Origin: Marsupella aquatica
Lineage: Eukaryota > Marchantiophyta
DNA: 64,000 nt
Assembly: GCA_973895155.1 (NCBI GenBank)
Contig: OZ316896.1
Coordinates: 2,790,001-2,854,000, forward strand
Direction of reading: 5' to 3'
Part shown: piece after piece, positions 1-13,058 of the stretch
How the letters are laid out: each line of letters starts with the position of its first letter
Position numbering within the stretch: position 1 is the first letter of the stretch
Program-made: the position numbers and the translations under genes
Notes under the pieces: model-generated
Told to the model about the DNA's origin: nothing
Databases searched by the model: none
Seen by the model: the letters and a program-made list of their open reading frames with translations, nothing else

Positions 1-312
1 TATTATACATGAGTTTTCATTATAATTTGACTCAGCAATGTCAAATAAAAAATTATTGCCGGGAAAATTTTATATTTTGAATAAAATCAAAATGTAAATA
101 AAACCATTACTTTTGTCTTTTGATTTGCATGTCAGTTTTTGTTACATTCTTTTTTACGGCATGATATCCCAGTTTTTACAACAAAGTTGTCACAAACACG
201 AATGCAAAAGTTAATTCTATCCAAAAACAAGTCTCTTCCTGTTTGCAACGTGCCATGATGATGTGGTGCACTGTGGAGCCAGGAATTTTGGAAGGACCCC
301 TAATGGGGGTCT
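1..312 (-). repeat. Truncated relative of the 20.9-23.5 kb repeat family
   Basis: Read on the minus strand, this starts near 312 with a GACCCC...GGGGTCC mini-hairpin. It continues through a CCAAAATTCCTGG block and a GTGTTTGTG...GTAAAAA block in the same order as the direct repeats at 20898 and 22723. It is more diverged than those two are from each other and is cut off by the window edge. No coding potential is seen. Confidence 0.6.
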
Positions 313-2669
313 GTAAACATAAATCAAGACACATGATTTCCAAATCACTTGGCACATGATATCTAAATCACTTGGTTTTGGTTTGTACATTATAAATATA
401 CTGTATTGGTTTATGTTCTGGTGTACAGACCAAGTTTATGTTCTGGTGTACGGGCCGGTGTACGGGCCAAGTTTATGTGTTGCCCCACAAGTAAACTTTT
501 CATGGTCCGTCAAGGCTAAACCGGGTGACGAGGGAATGCTCCTCTGCTTTTCAAACGCTGCAGGTGACCATTAGCTTAGGTGAGAGCATTTTAATTAAAG
601 TACCGTCAGTCGAGTGAAATTATGTACCATTTAAGCTCTGGCAGATACAGACAGCACAGATTATTCAAGGAACAAAATTAACACTCCAAATGGTTTAAGG
701 CCCGCAAATACGGAACGGGGATATCCCTTTATGTGTATGGTCTACCCACTTATGTGGGGAGACCTAACATGGGAGACTACTATATATGTCATAAAGGGAT
801 AAGTCCAACCTTAACAACATTATGTTAAGATTGTCAAACATTTACAAAACTTACTTTGCCATGTGTAATGACAACATCCTGAGCATCCAGCTATTGCTTT
901 TGCAAACATATGAGCCTAGCAGACCTTATATTCACATGGTTCATTTTTTAATGAGATAGAATCCTTGAGAAAATGTGCTGATGTGTTGGGTATGAGTGAA
1001 CCAGAGCCTGACGACCTTAACGCTCTTGGTAGTCCCCGCCTACCTCTCATGTCCTCACTTCTAGGAGTAACGTGTTCAACATTTAATGGTGTACTTCAAG
1101 TCCTGAGTGCACGTTCTGTGTGCTCCCCGACCCCGGGGTCCTCACCTCTTTTCTTCCAACCCATCATGCGCAAATAAGTATAGGGTTTTTTTATTGTGTT
1201 TAGTGAAAGAGTATTAAATTTTTGTTGAAGAACATTAGGGTTGTTTTATTTTAGTTTTGAGAATTATAAGAATCGTAGGGTTTTCTAAACCAAATTTGAG
1301 AAGATTCCAAGAATATTCCACTAAATTAGAGGTAAATACTTTATTGACTTTAGTTCTAGGGTGTTTATTCCCCCAAAACTTTGTGCATTATATGGGCTAC
1401 CCTTTGGATTGAGGTCCTTGAGTCCATGACCCAAAAGCACACCGAGTAAGACGACTATAAAATCTTTTGTCATTATACCTTGGATTTGTGAGCATCAAGA
1501 AAAATCAACCCCGTGGAGGTGTTAGCTTTGATCCAATCTTACCAGCAACTCCTCCATAGCCATGCCTGTTGTCCTGAGCTTTGAGCGAGTAGCTCTTCGT
1601 TCCAAAGACAGCTGAAAGGCCCTAGTAAACTCAAAATCTTTCAATGCTTTGTAAGTATGAGGTGATGCAAATAGACTGCAGTTTTCCAATCAATGCTGTA
1701 AAGTATTAACTAGATATACATTAACAATTATCGCATTCTGAATGCTAGGATAAGAAACTTGACCTTTTGGATACACCAGCCATATCTACCAATTAATAAG
1801 AAACTTGACCTTTTGGGATTAGTGACTCTATGGCATGTGGGGCCTCTTTGGTCTTCTTGGGGTCTTCCCTTTTTCTCATTCCCCCCTTTATTGGATCTTT
1901 TGCCTATGGGATCGTGTTTGACATGGTTTGTTCTTTGACAGTTTGATCCATACTTTGGGACCCTGTTTGGGATATGTGAGTCAGATCTCCCAATAAATAA
2001 TATAGTAGTCTTATGTTTGAGCAAGAGGAGTTCTATCATCATGATCATCATATAAATATAAATAAACAAATAAATATATAAGGACTGGGAAAATTTGGGA
2101 AAATCAAAAGAGCAAAAAAAGCCTCTGACTGAGAGCCACTAAACCCGGGAGTCATAATGGCAAAAGAAGTAAAACCTTAGTGAGCCACAAACTTAAGCAT
2201 AATTATCTAGAAAGTGTGTAATGAGTCTCTACTGAATTATTCAAATAAAAGATAGAATGATATGAATGTATTGTTATTTAGTTAGAGCTAGAACCCATGA
2301 CAAGGTTTTCCAAAGTTCCTAGTCTGTTGTTTCACCTCTTGGGGAATTGCCTAGTATACAGTCCCTAAAACTTGTGAGGGCAAACTAATAAAATTTGAAA
2401 AACTAAATTCAATTAAAAAACCCTTGTGCCCTTAATTATACAAATTTGACAATATTTTAAATACTTGGCCCCTTGCTGAATATAAAAAATTATGTTTATA
2501 CCAAAATTGAATTTTTGTATGCTTTTAGTATAAATATTTGATTATGATTATTTATTATCTCAACAATATTAAAAATAAACTTCCTATGTTTGCACACTGT
2601 TCTAATAATTCAATGAGTGATTACCTGGGGTTGCACCATGTCAACCATTTTTGCCACAACCATCCTCAT
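313..2669. other. Gene-free AT-rich stretch
   Basis: No convincing exon, RNA gene or complete element is seen. A short unit containing AAGAAACTTGACCTTTTGG occurs twice, near 1750 and 1799. The small open frames here are short, lack family resemblance and have unremarkable composition. Confidence 0.5.
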
Positions 2670-3700
2670 TCCTGTAGAAAACTCTTCTTTCCTGAATATT
2701 CAAATTTTTTTTGAAGATTAATGGGACTTGTACTAAATGTACTATTGAGTGTCTCTTTTGACTATTTTCCTTAAAAGTGTTTTATCCATAAATTGTCATC
2801 AAGAGTCCCAAATTAAGAACTTGGATTTAATGTAATCAATACAAGTCCAAAGGGTGACACTTGTAAAAACTCTTCATCATTAATAAGATTCCTAGACCCA
2901 ATATTTAGGTCATTACTTAAGAACATCATATTTGATAAGGATACATGAATATATATATTATATCTAATTATTGACAAAAATTTATGTCATTTTTATAAAT
3001 TAATTATGATTATTTTTTACAAAAATTGTAAAACTTTTTTTTAAGTTAATTTGAATCGATAAAAAATATTCTATATGTCTTAAGATGTATACCATAAAAA
3101 CTTGTGTGCATCATTTTTGGTTTTATAAATTATTTTTACTCATAGTACACAACTGGTTCAAGGTATTGTTTCTTAAGATTATACCTATTCTTATAGTGGC
3201 CTAACCTTGAACTAGTGGTGTAATAGGTGAAAACAATTTAACAAACCAAAATTGATGCACACAAATTTTATTGGAATATATTGACTTATTAAATATTTTT
3301 TATCAATTGAAATCAATCTTAAAAAAAGTTTAATATTTTTTGTAAAATCTAATCATAATTAATTTATAAAAATGATATAAATTTTTTCAATAACTAAATA
3401 CAAGATATATATTCTTGTATCTTTATTAGACATAATATTTTTAACTAACTCAGACAAAAGGTGTGAAATGTTTTTCATGAGGGTGAACTTGTCTTATATA
3501 CAAGTGTCATACTTTGAATTTGTGAGTGGTTATATTTAATTCAATCCAATTTGGGTGTCTCCATGAAAATTTATGAATAAAACTAATATTATCTAATAGA
3601 AACAGTTCAAAGAAACACTCAAAAATTACATTTGAATCCCAATTACATTAATCTTATGATTTTTAGTCAATACTTAGTACAGAAGTATTTTCTAGGAGGC
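2670..3700. repeat. Long foldback (inverted-repeat) element, about 1 kb
   Basis: About 2670-3150 is complementary to about 3215-3700, leaving a central loop of roughly 65 bp. Matching blocks occur in the right reverse order along the whole length, for example TTTTTATAAATTAATTATGA near 2992 against its complement near 3356. Other shared blocks are TGACACTTGT, GAGTGT(C/T)TCTTT and AGATTAATG. The arms are diverged but collinear, as expected of an old foldback transposon or a long hairpin locus. No protein is encoded. Confidence 0.75.
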
Positions 3701-4239
3701 CTCTCTTAACACGAGATCCCGGAGATGCCCAACTTCTAGAAATCAGGTCATAAGTCAGGGAGAGGTGTGTTTCTATTTTGGTAGCCAAAAACACGAGATT
3801 GGATGCGGCCAACATGCGCGAGATTGCAAGACACATAATTTTTTTTGTATGCAATGGTGTAACGTGAGGAGTTGTTGACTGAATGCATCCACCAGAAATA
3901 CTGACCATGACAAGAGAGTCGCAGATACCCCCGCAATGTTTTGAAAACCTCGTCTCTCATATTGAGGCTAGAGATTAATCTGAAATCTACCTAAAATTCT
4001 TACCTCAGACATCTTCTAGATCAAGTATACCACTTACAATCCGACATGATCTTTCTAGCTGTGTCAAGTATTCCACTTACAAACAGATACATGCTCTCAC
4101 ACCTACGAACTTGCCATAATTGACATCTGGTTCTTGTATAGTACTGTCAAGTATACGACGACTTACAAACAAATATATGCTCGCACACGTACCTACAAGC
4201 TTTTTATAATTGACATCTGGTTCTTGTACGTACATTGGA

Positions 4240-7200
4240 TTCCAATTGAACTTTTAAAGGACGCTCACTGTCACTTTGATCAGGAAACGATGAGAGGATA
4301 GATAAACTGTCGACAAGGACTGAATTGGTGCTCTGCTAATTCTGATTTTCTACACTCAGGGCTGTGGATTGTCATGAGCTCCACTGACCTTGTCCATATT
4401 AAAAGTGTAGATCATACTCCGAAAGCAAATTGGGAGTGGTTTAGAGATATGGATTTGCAGCACATCTTGGTGTCCGATCTGTATACAGAATTCCATGAGA
4501 GAGTCATTTCGTCAACTCCTGTCCTATTTTACTACTATCACATATCAAATGCGGGATCGAATGTTAAAAAATTTACATAAGAAACTGTCCGGGTACGGTT
4601 TGCTTCCAAGCATAGTAAACGAACTTCGGGCGTACTTCAGCTTCTCTCCCAATATGTTTCACATGATTTCTATTCTGATGATATACTATATATGTTCCGG
4701 ACAACAGTGCACAAAAGTCGGCTATGGCAGCGATTCGATCCCGCAAAGTTACTGTATTGACCTGCACTGTCAACAGCTTTCGATGGTAAATATGTCTTGA
4801 CCGTAGGCTGCGTCTGGAACACTTCAATCACAAGCTTCTCGAAAGCTGCAATTGATCCAGACCGTTAGGCAGTAAGCTATATCTTGCTAGAAAATGGTGG
4901 AAAAACACTACTGTACGTAGCTTTCTCGATCAGACAGAACATGGAATGTACGCCATCGCTGGTCATATATGCTACCTTCCATCTGGAAGCACACTATTCA
5001 ACGATTTACAGGGTACTGCTGTTAAAAGAAAAGTAGACGAAAGATTCATCCATCCAAACAATGATGGACGATTTACCAGTGATCAAGTTGAGACTATCGT
5101 ACTCTTGTACGTCGTCATTGAATTTACAACTCTCCTTATATAATTATATAGATTTGGCAACAACAACGAATTAATAGATATTGTAGAATCGTCCCGGAAT
5201 ATATGAAGGAAGCTAGCACAAAACCTGGCCACTCTCAGTATGTTAATCGCAAAGCCACTAGTTCCCAACCTCGATCATTTCATATCCAAGGCACCTCGAT
5301 CTAATCCTATAAATTGCAGGATCGAGGAACTCTTAAATGACAGTCTGCTTTCATTACACTCGGTAGCCCAGAACCGATCATTCATTGAAGCTTACTGTAA
5401 ATCAAATGTGATCGAATCGTTGGGATATATAGCCGGAGCGTAAGCTAGTTCTCCATGTTATAAGTCATGGAGAACTTTTAAGCAAAAGTGGGAGCTTTTG
5501 GTCGCCAAGGTGCGAGCACCTTAAGCCAACCTGTGGACACGTCTGCAGATGGCCCTGGCCTTAAAAACATCTAAAAGAGAAAAGAGATTGTTGATGATAA
5601 GATTATCGAGTGGATCTAAAAAAGAAAACAGTGTAACACCATCACCTTCCTCGGTTCTGAGCACTTGGTTCCAGTAATCCAACTAGAGCTCCTCTTCTCC
5701 AGCCATATGTTGTGTAGATCTCAATTCTTCGTTGGAGACAGATTTCACAGGCCATAAGAGTCTGATCCCTCAGTGCAAACGACCTTCAACCTTAACTGGG
5801 ACGTCGGACTAGTGGTCCGATACTTCCTACCATGTTTGGCGTAAGTAGCAGTGGTGCGATATTAAAGGCGGAGCTAGGAGGTCAACGATGGCGGTTGCAA
5901 ATATTCCATCTAGTCCTTTCACCTCGAGCTCAACCCTTCTTATCGCACCTGTGCTACATCCAAAGCAAAGAGCGACTAATAAAATGCAATGTATGCATGG
6001 ACTTGAGCTTCCACAATAAGTCACCCACACCCACAGAAGGAAGAATGCAGCTCAAGTGAATTCAGAGGCTTCACCAGTCATCCGTTGATTTCGTGTCCTG
6101 CAGTCCATCAGAAGCTGAGCTCAACATTTCAGAAGATTAACTTCTGATAGAGTCCAGGTCAGGAACTAGCAGGACCGAAATTCTGAGAGGCTTTAAATCC
6201 CAATCCGTAAATTTCAGTTCCTGCATTCGACCAGAAAGATAAGCAAAGTTTCAGAAAGTTACGTTCTGATGCAGTGCAGGACAGGAACTCGATCACGAGG
6301 CGACCTAATTTCTGGCTTCGAAGGGATTCTGAGTACTTCGTCCCATCCCCGGCCCGTTCGATCAACCTGTCCGTCGCACGCTGGAAAGACCAGTCGGAAG
6401 AACCGCTAATTAAAGCGAGTTTCAGGCAGACATCGCTATTAGTCGATCAAGACCCCCATCAAGACCATCAGCAATATGATCTCCTATTGAGATTCCAACA
6501 AGAGTCGATCTGGCATGGGATGCGATAGAGCTTGAGTCGACATTGGTTGGGAAGAAGTGACGGAAATATTCGAGAAAAGAGCCAAAGATCTACCTTACGC
6601 ATGCCCTTCAGGAGAACGACCTTTTCGCTTCTTTTCATCGTTACTTCAAGTTGCTTACGTTCGACTCAGCGTTGATGAATTGAAAATCGTGCAGACAAGC
6701 CCTTGCAACTGTCTTGCTCGTGGAGCGCAAGATGTTTCAAGCTGTCGCCCTCTACTCAAGGTAGCTCGACGGTGTACACATTCGTGAACTACGCTGAACA
6801 CTCCAAAAGGTTGAGCAATATGCATCATCAAAGCCAGCACCTCCCGACCTACTGTAGCGAGTGATCGACGGTGGTAGCCAACACCTTTAGCACCCAAGAT
6901 TTCAGCTCTAATGCACAACGAGCCCAAGATCGAGCTGTACTGCAGACGGTAGAGCGCATTTGAAATCGGACAAAAGTGAAGGTGAGGTATCCTGCAGGTG
7001 CAAATGAATATCATTTCACAAACATTGACAGCGATCAAGGCAAGACAGATCAAAGTTGAACTTACAGAACTTCAAGGCACACTCTAGTGCATGCAGTACG
7101 TGTCGACGTATCTTCGGTCCCAACGTCAGTCTGGGCTCTGAGTATCGACCTTCACATCCCTCCCGCGCTCACATGAACATTTGCCATCGATCAACTTGAT

Positions 7201-7905
7201 GCACTCTTGCCGGCAAACAGAACACACCATATATGCAATACAAGCAAATGCCGTTCTTTATATACTATCAAGACTTGAAAAGATCGCTAGAGGAGTTCTG
7301 AAAAATGGGGACAGTTTGGGAAGCCTGTGCATAGTGACTATTGAACGCGCGCTGTTCGATCAATTCCGATCCCGTCATCGTCCGGCCGTTGTATCTGCCA
7401 ATGGCCAGAGTTAACTGAATTACATAAGACCATCATGAGCTCTGTCGCCTTGTCTAGCTGTCGCTAACACTCCGTATCAACGCTTTGGCTGTTTGGCAAC
7501 AACAGCAAGACTAGCCATCCTAGCATGACATCCTAGCCTCGTCCCCAATCTTGTATTCAAGTCGTCTCCCTGAATGTTCAAAGGCTTCGACGTCACGGTT
7601 GCGTAATCCAAAGCTATAGGGTAAAGGTACTAGGTTTTGACTGGAAGTCTCCTTTCGAAAAAGGCTTGGGAAGTGCGTATGACGTCATGCCAGCCACTGC
7701 ATGAATCATTTTGCCGAGTAAAGGTCCAGCTACGTTATAGCAAGAGTCGTAGGAAACTATTGCACTGACTGATGGCGTACTGTATCCGAGGTCCGACTTT
7801 TTGACATGTCCGCGCCGTGCCAGTTCCGAGAAAAGCCCATCAGAAAATCTGACGGTTCACAAGACACCTGCCTAAATAGGAAAATTGTTAGCCCTGAGGA
7901 TAATG
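4240..7905 (+). repeat. Left arm of a large inverted duplication
   Basis: The reverse complement of 16345-20040 aligns to this stretch end to end with small indels. Shared landmarks in order are TTTAAAGGAC near 4253, GTGTCCGATCTG near 4470, TACGCCATCGCTGGTCAT near 4948, CATGGAGAACTTTTAA near 5467, ATGTTTGGCGT near 5831, a TCCTGCAGTCCATCAGAA block near 6100, AACTGTCTTGCTCG near 6707 and CTTTATATACT at 7256. Several shared blocks translate similarly in both arms, but both copies carry stops and frame changes, so these look like old coding or transposon sequence now decayed. The protein family was not recognised. Confidence 0.8.
7256..7266 (-). promoter_or_regulatory. TATA-like motif conserved in both inverted arms
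   Basis: Read on the minus strand this is AGTATATAAAG, identical to 16997-17007 on the plus strand in the mirror arm. Both copies point away from the spacer. The surrounding sequence is diverged, so an identical 11 bp TATA-like core stands out. No transcript start can be proved from sequence. Confidence 0.35.
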
Positions 7906-9060
7906 TACACTCATAGCATACACTCTTGATTATTACGTTTGCTCGTAAACTTCCTCCACAATCTTACCTGACCTTGTCAGCATGTAAGTGAGAGACATGT
8001 GTGCATGTGCACCCAGAAGATTGATCCGGCGATTTTGGTCGATGAGCCAAATTTCGTTTGTCCGCGCTGCGGCAGGCAGCGAACAGTTGCAGGGCAGTAG
8101 TAGCTTGCTAGCTAGCGAATGCTCTGATGTAGGCTTGAACATGCCTAATATATATAAACACATTGACGAGCTCCCTTTGTAGCTATGAGTCTCCAAAAGT
8201 TAGTTAAGTTGGAACGTGGCTACTTAATTTGAATCAAAAGGTTATTTATTCTAGTTAGCTTCCAAATTAACCAATGCAAAAAATCAGCCAAGCCCTGAAC
8301 CAAAAGTCTATCAACGAAGGAAAGAACTTTCAATCGATCGACATAACGCGAGAATTTGCATCAATCTTCCGTTCATACAAAATTGAATGCTACTAAAATC
8401 AAATTAGCAAAGTGATGAATTCTCGGTTTCAATGAGAACAACGAAGACTGCTGCACAGTACGTTCTACGTGTGTTTCAACTCAATGCTGCTTTGTTTAGT
8501 GTGCACTCATCCAATCCCGTTGCCGTATTCCCGAGAGACTAGAGATGGGCTCCATTCCTTCTATTGCAAATTAAGTTTTTGAACTGGTCCGAGGAGGGGA
8601 CACTAAATTTGAGCACCTAGTATATTATTCCTTTTAAGATAATGAATGCGAGGTTGATACTGTGTCCGACTGTTCGATAAAGCGATCTTGACTCCCGTCT
8701 TAACTGTCTAATGAAACACGTGAGTATGTCTACTTTAGTCGCGTCTGGTTGGAATTTGAACTCTACTAATAAATCAATCATCCATACCAGAATTGCACAA
8801 AGGCCAACGAACGTAATTAATTAATTCTCTTTGGAACTGAGTATGATTTCGAAGTCTACCGCCGAATTGTAAACAAAGGCAGGCAGCTAATCAGTTGAAG
8901 TGTCTTGAAGTCAACCCTGCCACTCATTTCGGGAAGGATAGGTAAAGGGAACTATTTCCGCTGAACTCAGAGTGGACCGGACCTGTCTAGCTAGCTTAGT
9001 GGAAAACATTCTTGATATTTTGTTGTAGATCATCTTGAATTTGGAAACAAGGGGGGTACT

Positions 9061-9255
9061 TTAAACCACACCTGCCTGTAGCTCTCATTCTAAAGAGTAC
9101 AAGTTCAGAAATGTACTTTGAGCTCCACAAAAGGTGCTGATTGTAAAATCGTTTTTTGGACTCCACAATAGGTGCTAATGTTATGTTAGTGTTCACCTTT
9201 TATGGTGAGTAATGAGACATAGAATGAGGCTTTTATAGTGGGAGGTGTGGTTTAA
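9061..9255. mobile_element. MITE-like element, 195 bp
   Basis: A perfect 13 bp terminal inverted repeat, TTAAACCACACCT, bounds the element. The similarity continues imperfectly for roughly 30 more bases (CTCATTCTA blocks). The interior holds an imperfect direct repeat around CTCCACAA...AGGTGCT. It encodes nothing, and a target-site duplication outside the repeats is not clear. Confidence 0.5.
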
Positions 9256-10235
9256 GCCAAAATAAGGTTCGCATAGCTTTTGAAAGGTTCTCAATTCAAA
9301 GACAGCAAATCTTAATCCGACGGTATCCTAAATCAGATTACTCCATGTGGAGTGCCTGGATCGCAAAATTCTCTAAGAACACTTGATTTCAATGCAAAGA
9401 GATAATGAATGGACGCTAAGAAGACGTACCGGCCACTGCTCCAAATATCATTTGTTAGTCCAATATAACTAAGAGAGTAGATGGTCCCTGGAGATATCTT
9501 TGTTGTCATACGGTCAATCGGTACAGAAAAAATTAATTCACTGCCCCAATGATACTGACCCGAACGTTGTGGACGGGATAATGCATTGACTTCATTGTCA
9601 CAATCCAAGATCTAGCGATCGGAAACAGGTAAGAATGGGTTTGATATGTACTGTCAAGTTCTAGTGAACTCTAGTTTTTAAGTTGGAGCACGAAGTGTAG
9701 CTCGATCCACCGAGTGTTGTGCGTTCTCAATATTCTGACATGAAGTTCGCAATGGTTTTACTACGTTTTTTGAACATGATGATCATTATCAATGATACTT
9801 AAAATATCTGAGAGAGAAGGCAGCTACGACAGATCAAAAGAAATGATTATTAAGCAAAATCAAGCTCGAAAGTGCACATAAGAAAGGTAGGTGCTTATTG
9901 TCTTCCGAGAAGGCCCCAATGTTGAAATTTATATGCTTAATTAGACGCGTGCCATACCTTCCAATGTTGGCAGAATTTCGTTGCTGCTTCCAAGCACTTC
10001 TTTGACCTTTAGACATATATAGGACAAAATTTAGAATCGAGGGCTTGCCAGAGTCATGTTCGACGAGCTCCGGATCGATAATAGGTTACATTTAATTTGT
10101 GTTTGTCAGCATCTGAAATTTCTTTCTTCAAACCACGACAACCCAACCGGCGCTACTGTAGTGACGGAGTTTTAAGTCCCGCGTGGTTTTTGAGCGTCAC
10201 TTGTGACGACTACGAGTACAGTCTCCCTTAGCAGA

Positions 10236-10340
10236 CACAGTGATTCATATGCATGTATGCTCGAGGAAGAGTAGGCGGACATTTCCAGCACAGTGATTCA
10301 TTCAATGCTCGAGGAAAGAGTAGGCAGACATTTTCAGCGC
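10236..10340. repeat. Tandem duplication, about 52 bp x 2
   Basis: Two adjacent copies share CACAGTGATTCAT, TGCTCGAGGAA(A)GAGTAGGC and GACATTT(C/T)CAGC. The first copy carries a small insertion. Confidence 0.7.
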
Positions 10341-12313
10341 TGTTGAATGAGCATTATTGACACGCTTAGAACTCATGCGCCTACAATCTCATTCAGTATC
10401 ATGCGTTGGTTTATACGGCTAGATTCGCAAATTTGAAAGTGCGACAATGGAACTTGAATTCACAACCTCTTCATATTTGTTTATAAGCCTTGAATTTTCT
10501 TACAGCCTCTCACATTTGTTTGAGACAAGCAGACTTGACCTCTCGAAATCTTCCCTCAAGGTATCGGTTGACTTATATCCGAAACATCTGAGTGAATAGG
10601 TGCTGCTTTTGCGGACTGAGTTTTATGGAATGCTCGTCGCTATCCATGGCTACTCACCATTACACGAGTGCCCTTTAACTGTAATCTATGTGCCACATCG
10701 ATCCATTATTCTTGGGATCGAGGCTAACTACTAAGTTGCAAGCATTGTACTAATTGTCGAGGACAGAAATAGCTTGAATTTTTCGTTTATCAAAATCCCC
10801 AAATTAGATTCGCGGCTTACGTAACCACCCAAAGAAGATCATTTACCGTGGTGACTGAGTAGAAATTCATTAAAATGCCGTGAATCGTGTTCCATGCTGA
10901 ATACAATAGTAGATCGGTAGGGAGATCAGCTATCATTACTAAGTCAGCCATGACTTATATATGTCCATTGTTAAGTCGCTGGAAAGGAGTCTAGCTGGTA
11001 CCCGCACGCAAGGAAGAACAGACCCCAAGCAAGAAAGGGACGCCCCCTGATCGATCGACGTCCTCGGCAATGTTCACTCAAGTGAGAACTTCAATTTGCG
11101 GACCAGATTGAATATATTGTGGTCAATCCTGCAAAAAGGTTGAGATTTAGTCAAGGATAGAATGTGACCATGGTCCAATGTGCCTCTTGGTGGTTCACTT
11201 CTAGATTAACACGAAGAGCACAACAAAACTGCATATTTGGCAAGGAAATTTTATGGAATTACTTTTATAATGCTGCGGGAGCATACATACAAGTCAAGCG
11301 TGTAACAGATTGCACCTTGGCGGCAATCTTACCTCTTGACATCCGTTTGGTTCAAGACGAAGCGCATTGGAAGGAAATTATCATTAATCCAAACTTGGTA
11401 CGTACGCAAAACGAAGTGGGTAATTTGTCGACCCTGAGTGACTTATTCGCGCAGCTACGGGGACCCAGCGTCGATCAGTAAGGCCTTGAAGGGGACTGTC
11501 AGCGGGAACTTGAAGGGCCGCGATGATCGTGGGATCGATTGCAATATTGGCATGCATGGCGAGTACAAGACAGCTTGAGGCAACTGTACTGTAATCCGAA
11601 AAGGGCGTACGTGGCTCAGATGCGGGGCAATTGACGGTGTCAGTGCCTGATATGACGGATGCTACTCTAGACTGAGCACATCTTCAGCCCCCAGTAAAGT
11701 AAAGTATGCGTTGAATGTGGGCAACAATTCAACAAGGCTGGTCTGGTACTCTGGTCAACAAGGGCTGCACGATTCGTCGGGATCCGGCAGACTCGCGGCC
11801 TCCCATACAAGATCATCTGTGTGGTGGGCTCGGTATCTTTTCGTTATGATTGAAACCATACGAGTCCTGAATTGAATTTGATTTCAATTTGCACCTCTAC
11901 GATCGAAAACTTGGATCCATAGTCTTCAATATCGGTGCTGTGCACGAGAGTGAAACACGTCTGGCGCAAACAAGACGCGAAATGTATGGTGTGAAGATAG
12001 GGAACGGATTCCTAGTTTGCTGGCACCGAAATTGTTCTAGAATCTGTTTGTGGCAGAGGGACGGTCAAATATAGGTGTGCCTCTCTAGTGAGATTCTCTT
12101 CGATAGTAGCAATCATATCCATTAGCATGGACACTAATCGAATAGTATCTGAAGGACTAGTTTTTTCTGTTATTCATGAAAGAGCTGCCTCCAAGGCCTG
12201 GGAGGAAAATAGATGGGACCCATCCAATATTTACTTACCAATTAAATAGTTTTGAATTATATATAAAGGTGCAAACAAACAAAAATACAATATACCTGTG
12301 CAGACAAACAAAA

Positions 12314-12798
12314 ATGCCAAACCGGGTCCCAAAGTCCGTTACATATTCCCCATCTTTAGGATCCTTTTTTTTTTGGTTTTTTTTTGTGGGGGGGGGGGGT
12401 TTAGGGTGACCACCACGGCGAAGACCAGCGGGGCACAACAATACAAGCCAAGGACCAGGACACACCACAACCGACTCCAAAACGCCAAACCCACAAAAGT
12501 CCTGAAAGATTAGTTGGGGTCCTTGTTGTTAGTACCTCCTTCTTGGCAGTGCTGGGGTCACCCTTACCATTTGGCAGCTGTGCTTTGCCTTTCTTTTGTG
12601 TAGTTTCGTTTTTGGTTGTTGCTCTCTCTTCATTGGCCCTCCTGTCTGAAGATCTTTAGGATCCTTGTCAAGGAGTTTGGCTAGTTTGGTTATATTTCTC
12701 ATGCCAAACCGGGAGACAGGGTCCCAAAGCAGGTTACATATTCCCTCATCTTAAGGATCCCTGTCAAGGAGTTTGGCTAGTTTGGTTTTATTTCTCCC
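12314..12798. repeat. Interspersed direct repeats (two unit types)
   Basis: A unit with CCAAACCGGG, TCCCAAAG and TTACATATTCCC occurs near 12314 and again near 12702. A second unit with AGGATCC(T/C)TGTCAAGGAG and TTTGGCTAGTTTGGTT occurs near 12658 and 12755. The mixed order suggests nested duplication of a decayed element. Confidence 0.6.
12388..12399 (+). repeat. G homopolymer, 12 nt
   Basis: Twelve consecutive G follow a T-rich run. It is one of three long G tracts within 2.5 kb. Confidence 0.9.
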
Positions 12799-13033
12799 AA
12801 ATTGTATGTTGTATCATTTGCCAGTCCATCCAGGAGGTAAGGTTTTGGCTAATATTTGCAAACTGGAAAGTCACTGTTCCACATGTTAGGGCTGCCGGCC
12901 GGGCCAGATGAAAGGGTTGCTTTTGGGAACTTTTGATAAAGGTTTGGGGAGGGGGGAGGAACAAAATTGAGAGATCACTTGTGTTTATCTCATACGTACC
13001 TGAGACAGGTTTATTTAGAATGTCTAAAAAAAA

Positions 13034-13058
13034 GGGGGGGGGGGGGGGGGGGGGGGGG
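13034..13058 (+). repeat. G homopolymer, 25 nt
   Basis: Twenty-five consecutive G follow eight A. Exact length may be an assembly estimate, since such runs are hard to sequence. Confidence 0.9.

Noticed and set aside
11164-11481. 105-codon open frame in the spacer of the inverted duplication
   Set aside because: No recognisable domain, no splice partners, no counterpart in the arms. Length is within chance expectation for this region.
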